Shown: piece by piece, positions 33,863-36,960 of the stretch
Position numbering within the stretch: the first letter of the stretch is position 1
How the letters are laid out: each line of letters opens with the position of its first letter
Assembly (NCBI GenBank): GCA_946185285.1
Contig: CAMHIS010000021.1
Location: 1-36,960 of the forward strand
DNA length: 36,960 bases
Direction of reading: 5' to 3'
From: an uncultured Prevotellaceae bacterium
Lineage (GTDB): Bacteria > Bacteroidota > Bacteroidia > Bacteroidales > Bacteroidaceae
Notes under the pieces: model-generated
Database searches by the model: none
Seen by the model: the letters and a program-made list of their open reading frames with translations, nothing else
Told to the model about the DNA's origin: nothing
Translations under genes and position numbers: made by a program

Positions 33863-33891
33863 ATTCTTGTATGTTTTGGGTAATGATGGCG

Positions 33892-33899
33892 CAAAGATA
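33892..33899 (-). promoter_or_regulatory. -7 box of the uridine-kinase-like gene
   Basis: Minus-strand TATCTTTG followed by GC matches TAnnTTTG and lies 30 bases before the ATG at 33862, which supports that start. Confidence 0.65.
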
Positions 33900-34051
33900 C
33901 AAAATAATCGCGAATAACACACCGATTTTAGCAGTTTTTTTCGTGCTGTGAGGCTGGAACCGGAATACGAAAGAGCCAAACGAATCGTTGAAAAAGAATC
34001 CGCCATTCCGTCACTTTTTGTCTATCACGTTCGTAATCAGCCAGTTACGGT

Positions 34052-34277
34052 GTGACGGATGATGGTGACGGATGACGGATGGAGGAATGCACGGTGAGGA
34101 GTTGGTCAGTCGTCTTGGCCGCCCGCAGTGACTCACCGCCCGTGAACAAACATTCACCGGCCGTGAACATCGACCTGCAGCGGTCACCGCAGGCATCCGT
34201 CACCCGTCACCACAATCCGTCACCACATATCTTCCTGATTATCAAATGTTTTCGTAGTTGTGACGGATGTGACGGAT
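34052..34277. repeat. GTGACGGAT direct and inverted repeats in a divergent promoter region
   Basis: This lies in the ~600-base gap between two divergent genes, where I see no convincing gene. gtgacggat occurs at 34052, 34065, 34260 and 34269, with a partial copy at 34073. Its complement atccgtcac occurs at 34195 and 34215. The stretches 34052-34080 and 34195-34223 are complementary at 26 of 29 positions. The interval between them adds smaller gtgaa/ttcac inverted repeats (about 34140-34170). It could form a large hairpin or hold clustered regulator sites. Confidence 0.75.
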
Positions 34278-34433
34278 TTTTACTGAATCATTACTCAGCT
34301 CATCGCCAGGCTCAGTCCGAACGTAATGGGAAAGACCAAGTGGTGAACTGAGCTACATTCCATTTCCAACCTCACAATACGTATTTTTTGAGCTTTTTTT
34401 GCATCAGATAGTGGTTATTCAAAAAAAATGTTG

Positions 34434-34441
34434 TATCTTTG
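34434..34441 (+). promoter_or_regulatory. -7 box of the Na/Pi cotransporter gene
   Basis: TATCTTTG matches TAnnTTTG and lies 29 bases before the ATG at 34471. An A-run precedes it. I see no clear -33 TTTG at the usual distance. Confidence 0.65.
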
Positions 34442-34470
34442 TAGCCGAAAAGTTTTAAAACCATTTTACT

Positions 34471-36210
34471 ATGTCCATCTGGATATTTTTCAAGCTGCTC
34501 GGCTCGCTTGCACTTCTCATGTTTGGTATGAAGGGCATGAGCGAGGCGCTGCAGAAAATGGCCGGACCGCAATTGCGCCACGTCCTCGGGGCCATGACCA
34601 CCAACCGCTTTACAGGAATGCTGACGGGTATGCTGGTGACGGCATCCGTCCAGTCGTCAACAGCCACGACGGTGATGACCGTCTCGTTCGTCAACGCCGG
34701 ACTGCTCACGCTGGCACAGGCCATCTCGGTCATCATGGGTGCCAACATCGGTACGACACTGACGGCCTGGATCATGTCGGCCGGTATGTCGTTCGACATC
34801 AGCATCGTGTCCTACATCGGCTTCTTCCTGGGTATCATCCTGATCTACATGAAGAAGCACCGCTACGTCGGCGACTTCCTCTTCGGACTCGGCCTGCTGC
34901 TGCTGGGACTGACGACCCTGCGACTGACGGGCAACGAGATGGACCTGGGGCACAATGAGACGGTGCTGAACTTCTTTGCCTCGTTCGACCCGAAGTCGTT
35001 CCTCACGACGCTCGTCTTCCTGCTCTTAGGTGGCGTGCTGACGTTCTGCGTACAGTCGTCGGCTGCCGTCATGGCCATCACCATGATCCTGTGCTCCAGC
35101 GGCGCACTGCCCATCTATCAGGGTATCGCACTGGTGATGGGTGAGAACATCGGAACGACCGTCACGTCGAACCTCGCCGCCCTGTCGGCCAACACGCAGG
35201 CACGCCGCGCCGCCCTGGCCCACATGTTCTTCAACGTCTTCGGCGTCATCTGGATTCTCTTCGTCTTCCGGCCCTTCGTCGACATGGTCTGCGGCTGGGT
35301 GGGCTACGACGTCAACATGATGAAGGATGCCGTCAGCTCAGAAGCCTTCCTCGCCAACGCCTCCAAGCTGACCTTCGTGCTGGCTGCCTTCCATACCACG
35401 TTCAACGTGGCCAACACGATGATTCTCATCTGGTTCATCCCGCAGATTGAGCGCTTCGTCTGCTGGGTCATCAAGCCGAAGAAGGTCGACGAGGAAGAGG
35501 ACTTCCGCCTGCACTTCATCACGGCCGGCTTCATGAAGACTCCGGAACTCTCGGTGCTCGAGGCTCAGAAGGAGATTCGCTCCTTCTCAGACCGTATGCA
35601 GCGCATGTTCGGCATGGTCACGGAACTGCTGACCCTCTCGAGCAGTGAGAGTGCCAAGAAGAAGGGTGGCAGCGAGACGGAGTTCAACAAGCTCTACTCG
35701 CGCATTGAGAAGTACGAGGGCATCAGCGACAACATGGAGCTCGAGATTGCCAAGTACCTCGACACCGTCAGCGACGCCCACCTCTCGGACGACACGAAGG
35801 CCAAGATTCGCGCCATGCTGCGCGAAATCTCCGAACTCGAGTCGATCGGCGACGCCTGCTTCAACATGGCCCGCACCATCAACCGCAAGTACAACGGCAA
35901 GCAGGACCACTTCACCGAGCGCCAGTATGAGCACATCCACCAGATGATGGGCCTGACCGACCAGTCGCTGACCGAGATGAACCGCCTGATGGGTGGCCGC
36001 AAGGAGACGTACGACGTGAACCGCACCTTCAACATCGAGAACGAAATCAACAACTACCGCAACCAGCTGAAGGCGCAGAACATTGCCGACATCAACAACC
36101 ACGAGTACACCTACGCCGTGGGAACCATCTACATGGACCTCATCAACGAGTGCGAGAAGCTGGGCGACTACGTGGTCAACGTCGTCGAGGCCCGCATGGG
36201 TATCAGATAA
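34471..36210 (+). CDS. Na/Pi cotransporter family protein with PhoU-like C-terminus
   Basis: A 579-residue inner-membrane protein. The first ~320 residues hold two Na/Pi-cotransporter repeats with the paired signatures QSSTATTV (61-68) / GANIGTT (90-96) and QSSAAV (about 195-200) / GENIGTT (about 228-234). The cytoplasmic C-terminal part (about 350-579) is helical and PhoU-like (FSDRMQRMFGMVTELLTL ... LREISELESIGDACFNMARTI). Proteins of this plan use the sodium gradient to move phosphate, in some bacteria perhaps outward, and the PhoU part may gate this. Its own -7 box is at 34434-34441. The last 8 bases overlap the convergent nrdG stop. No pho-type regulator is adjacent. Confidence 0.93.
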   Translation: MSIWIFFKLLGSLALLMFGMKGMSEALQKMAGPQLRHVLGAMTTNRFTGMLTGMLVTASVQSSTATTVMTVSFVNAGLLTLAQAISVIMGANIGTTLTAWIMSAGMSFDISIVSYIGFFLGIILIYMKKHRYVGDFLFGLGLLLLGLTTLRLTGNEMDLGHNETVLNFFASFDPKSFLTTLVFLLLGGVLTFCVQSSAAVMAITMILCSSGALPIYQGIALVMGENIGTTVTSNLAALSANTQARRAALAHMFFNVFGVIWILFVFRPFVDMVCGWVGYDVNMMKDAVSSEAFLANASKLTFVLAAFHTTFNVANTMILIWFIPQIERFVCWVIKPKKVDEEEDFRLHFITAGFMKTPELSVLEAQKEIRSFSDRMQRMFGMVTELLTLSSSESAKKKGGSETEFNKLYSRIEKYEGISDNMELEIAKYLDTVSDAHLSDDTKAKIRAMLREISELESIGDACFNMARTINRKYNGKQDHFTERQYEHIHQMMGLTDQSLTEMNRLMGGRKETYDVNRTFNIENEINNYRNQLKAQNIADINNHEYTYAVGTIYMDLINECEKLGDYVVNVVEARMGIR

Positions 36211-36715
36211 CTTGATTGTCGGGCTTCCACAGTACGGTCTCACCGCTGTACAGGGAAGCCTGAACATCGATCAGGCGCTGATTCGACGAGCCGCGGAACA
36301 GCAGCGACTCGTCGCGCAGCGACTGAATGAAAGGTCCGTCGACCAGCACGTCGAGCCCGGCCAGCAGTTCGCGCTGGTCGTCGTGAATGAGGCTTTCGAA
36401 CGTAAAGCCCGTATAGCACCAGACATCCTTCTGCGTGTACGTGTGTATGGCACGTGCCAGTTCAGCGAAGCCGGCAGCCTGATACATCGGGTCGCCCCCG
36501 CTGAAGGTGACGCCCCGCGTGAAGGGGTCGCTCACGATGGTTCGCATCAGCTCATCAACGGTCATCTCACGACCCCCGCCAAAGTCCCACGACTGCGGGT
36601 TATGACAGCCGGGACAGGCGTGGCGGCAGCCCGCACAATAAATGGAGGTCCGGAATCCCGGACCGTCCACCATCGTGTCCTCCACAATTTCCAGAATCCT
36701 TAACGTCCTTTTCAT
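36203..36715 (-). CDS. nrdG: Anaerobic ribonucleotide reductase activating protein
   Basis: A radical SAM enzyme that installs the glycyl radical on NrdD, enabling dNTP synthesis without oxygen. The CxxxCxxC iron-sulfur motif is at Cys30, Cys34 and Cys37 (AGCRHACPGCHN), followed by the TFSGGDPMYQ motif (GGDP). ATG 36715 (MKRTLRILEIV) is preferred over the GTG at 36718. At 170 residues it has the normal length. No nrdD lies downstream; it may lie upstream beyond the right edge, with a C/G-rich repeat and a group II intron end in between. Its stop overlaps the convergent Na/Pi gene by 8 bases. I see no TAnnTTTG box in the visible upstream region. Confidence 0.93.
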   Translation of the reverse strand: MKRTLRILEIVEDTMVDGPGFRTSIYCAGCRHACPGCHNPQSWDFGGGREMTVDELMRTIVSDPFTRGVTFSGGDPMYQAAGFAELARAIHTYTQKDVWCYTGFTFESLIHDDQRELLAGLDVLVDGPFIQSLRDESLLFRGSSNQRLIDVQASLYSGETVLWKPDNQVI

Positions 36716-36776
36716 CACCCTATTCCTGTGCTGTCTTTACATAGTGTTTTAATTGTAAATATGCTTCTATAACTAA

Positions 36777-36866
36777 CCTCCCCCTCCCCTACAAGGGAAG
36801 ACAGAGAGGCAGCTACCTTTCTGCATGTCTCCCCTCCCATATAGGGAAGGGGCCGGGGGTGGGGGC
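36777..36866. repeat. C-rich/G-rich intergenic repeat
   Basis: Two related boxes, C-rich at 36777-36799 (with an agggaag end) and C-to-G-rich at 36830-36866 (cccctcccatatagggaagg followed by a G-rich run), form imperfect inverted repeats. The style matches dispersed C/G-rich palindromic elements of Bacteroidota intergenic regions. It lies between nrdG and the intron end. Confidence 0.55.
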
Positions 36867-36905
36867 AGTACTGTTATTATTCATGCCTGCTTTCGTTTTA
36901 CACAC

Positions 36906-36960
36906 GTCGAGTAAGTTGAGGGACTTTCACCCTCCCTTCTCACAGAACCGTGCTTGACAG
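36906..36960 (-). mobile_element. 3' end of a group II intron (partial, leaves window)
   Basis: On the minus strand the sequence reads agcacggttctgtgag (3' half of domain V), then a gggagggtgaaagtccctc hairpin with a downstream unpaired A and a terminal tactcgac. That is the layout of domain VI at the 3' splice site of bacterial group II introns. The intron would end at 36906 and extend rightward out of the window, with any reverse transcriptase outside it. The call rests on pattern memory, not on an alignment. Confidence 0.6.

Noticed and set aside
33863..34006. Extended N-terminus for the uridine-kinase-like protein
   Set aside because: The extension contains a -7 box, and its residues do not resemble the TGS-domain start that follows.
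34052..34277. CRISPR array
   Set aside because: Repeats are only 9 bases, occur in both orientations and have irregular spacing; no cas genes are present.
34079..34351. A 90-codon plus-strand ORF in the divergent repeat region
   Set aside because: It is made largely of the GTGACGGAT repeats and their surroundings, lacks a promoter or family resemblance, and ends before the Na/Pi promoter.

Overview
The window looks like chromosome of a gut- or rumen-type Bacteroidota, most probably Prevotellaceae. The evidence is: two SusC/SusD pairs, a type IX secretion C-terminal sorting domain, and Bacteroidota promoter -7 boxes (TAnnTTTG) 25-60 bases ahead of several genes. A TGS-fused uridine-kinase-like protein and XerD also fit. 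Species cannot be named from the sequence alone.

Layout. (1) 1-7300, plus strand: the 3' part of a large RHS/YD-repeat protein with an AT-rich C-terminal tip, then two secreted proteins sharing a module, one with a T9SS sorting tail, then a 63-residue unknown, closed by a perfect 15-bp terminator. (2) 7357-9900, plus: an AAA-ATPase-like/PD-(D/E)XK protein and uracil phosphoribosyltransferase (upp), ending in a palindromic terminator. (3) 10016-27798, minus: a DASS anion transporter with its own promoter, downstream of a 16-kb operon. In transcription order the operon is a four-domain fasciclin (FAS1) lipoprotein, SusC-A, SusD-A, two FAS1 lipoproteins with C-terminal beta-sandwich regions, SusC-B and SusD-B. 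(4) 27927-28864, plus: a XerC/XerD-type tyrosine recombinase, divergent from that operon. (5) 28881-32113, minus: a CbxX/CfxQ-type AAA+ ATPase with a long structured leader, and a cysteine-paired unknown protein. (6) 32117-36210: the uridine-kinase-family fusion (minus) and a Na/Pi cotransporter with a PhoU-like tail (plus), divergent across a region rich in GTGACGGAT repeats. (7) 36203-36960, minus: nrdG, a C/G-rich repeat and the 3' end of what looks like a group II intron leaving the window.

How the genes work together. The core is the FAS1/Sus operon. Two TonB-dependent SusC channels with SusD lids would import an oligomeric ligand, with three FAS1 surface lipoproteins in the place usually held by SusE/F-type binding proteins. 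No glycoside hydrolase, peptidase or sensor-regulator lies beside it, so the substrate is open. Four of its lipoprotein genes share a DNA-level signal-peptide cassette, and the gene junctions carry a 7-bp tandem repeat that also runs into coding sequence. These are the clearest unusual signals here. The AAA+/cysteine-paired protein unit is a second candidate for an undescribed system.
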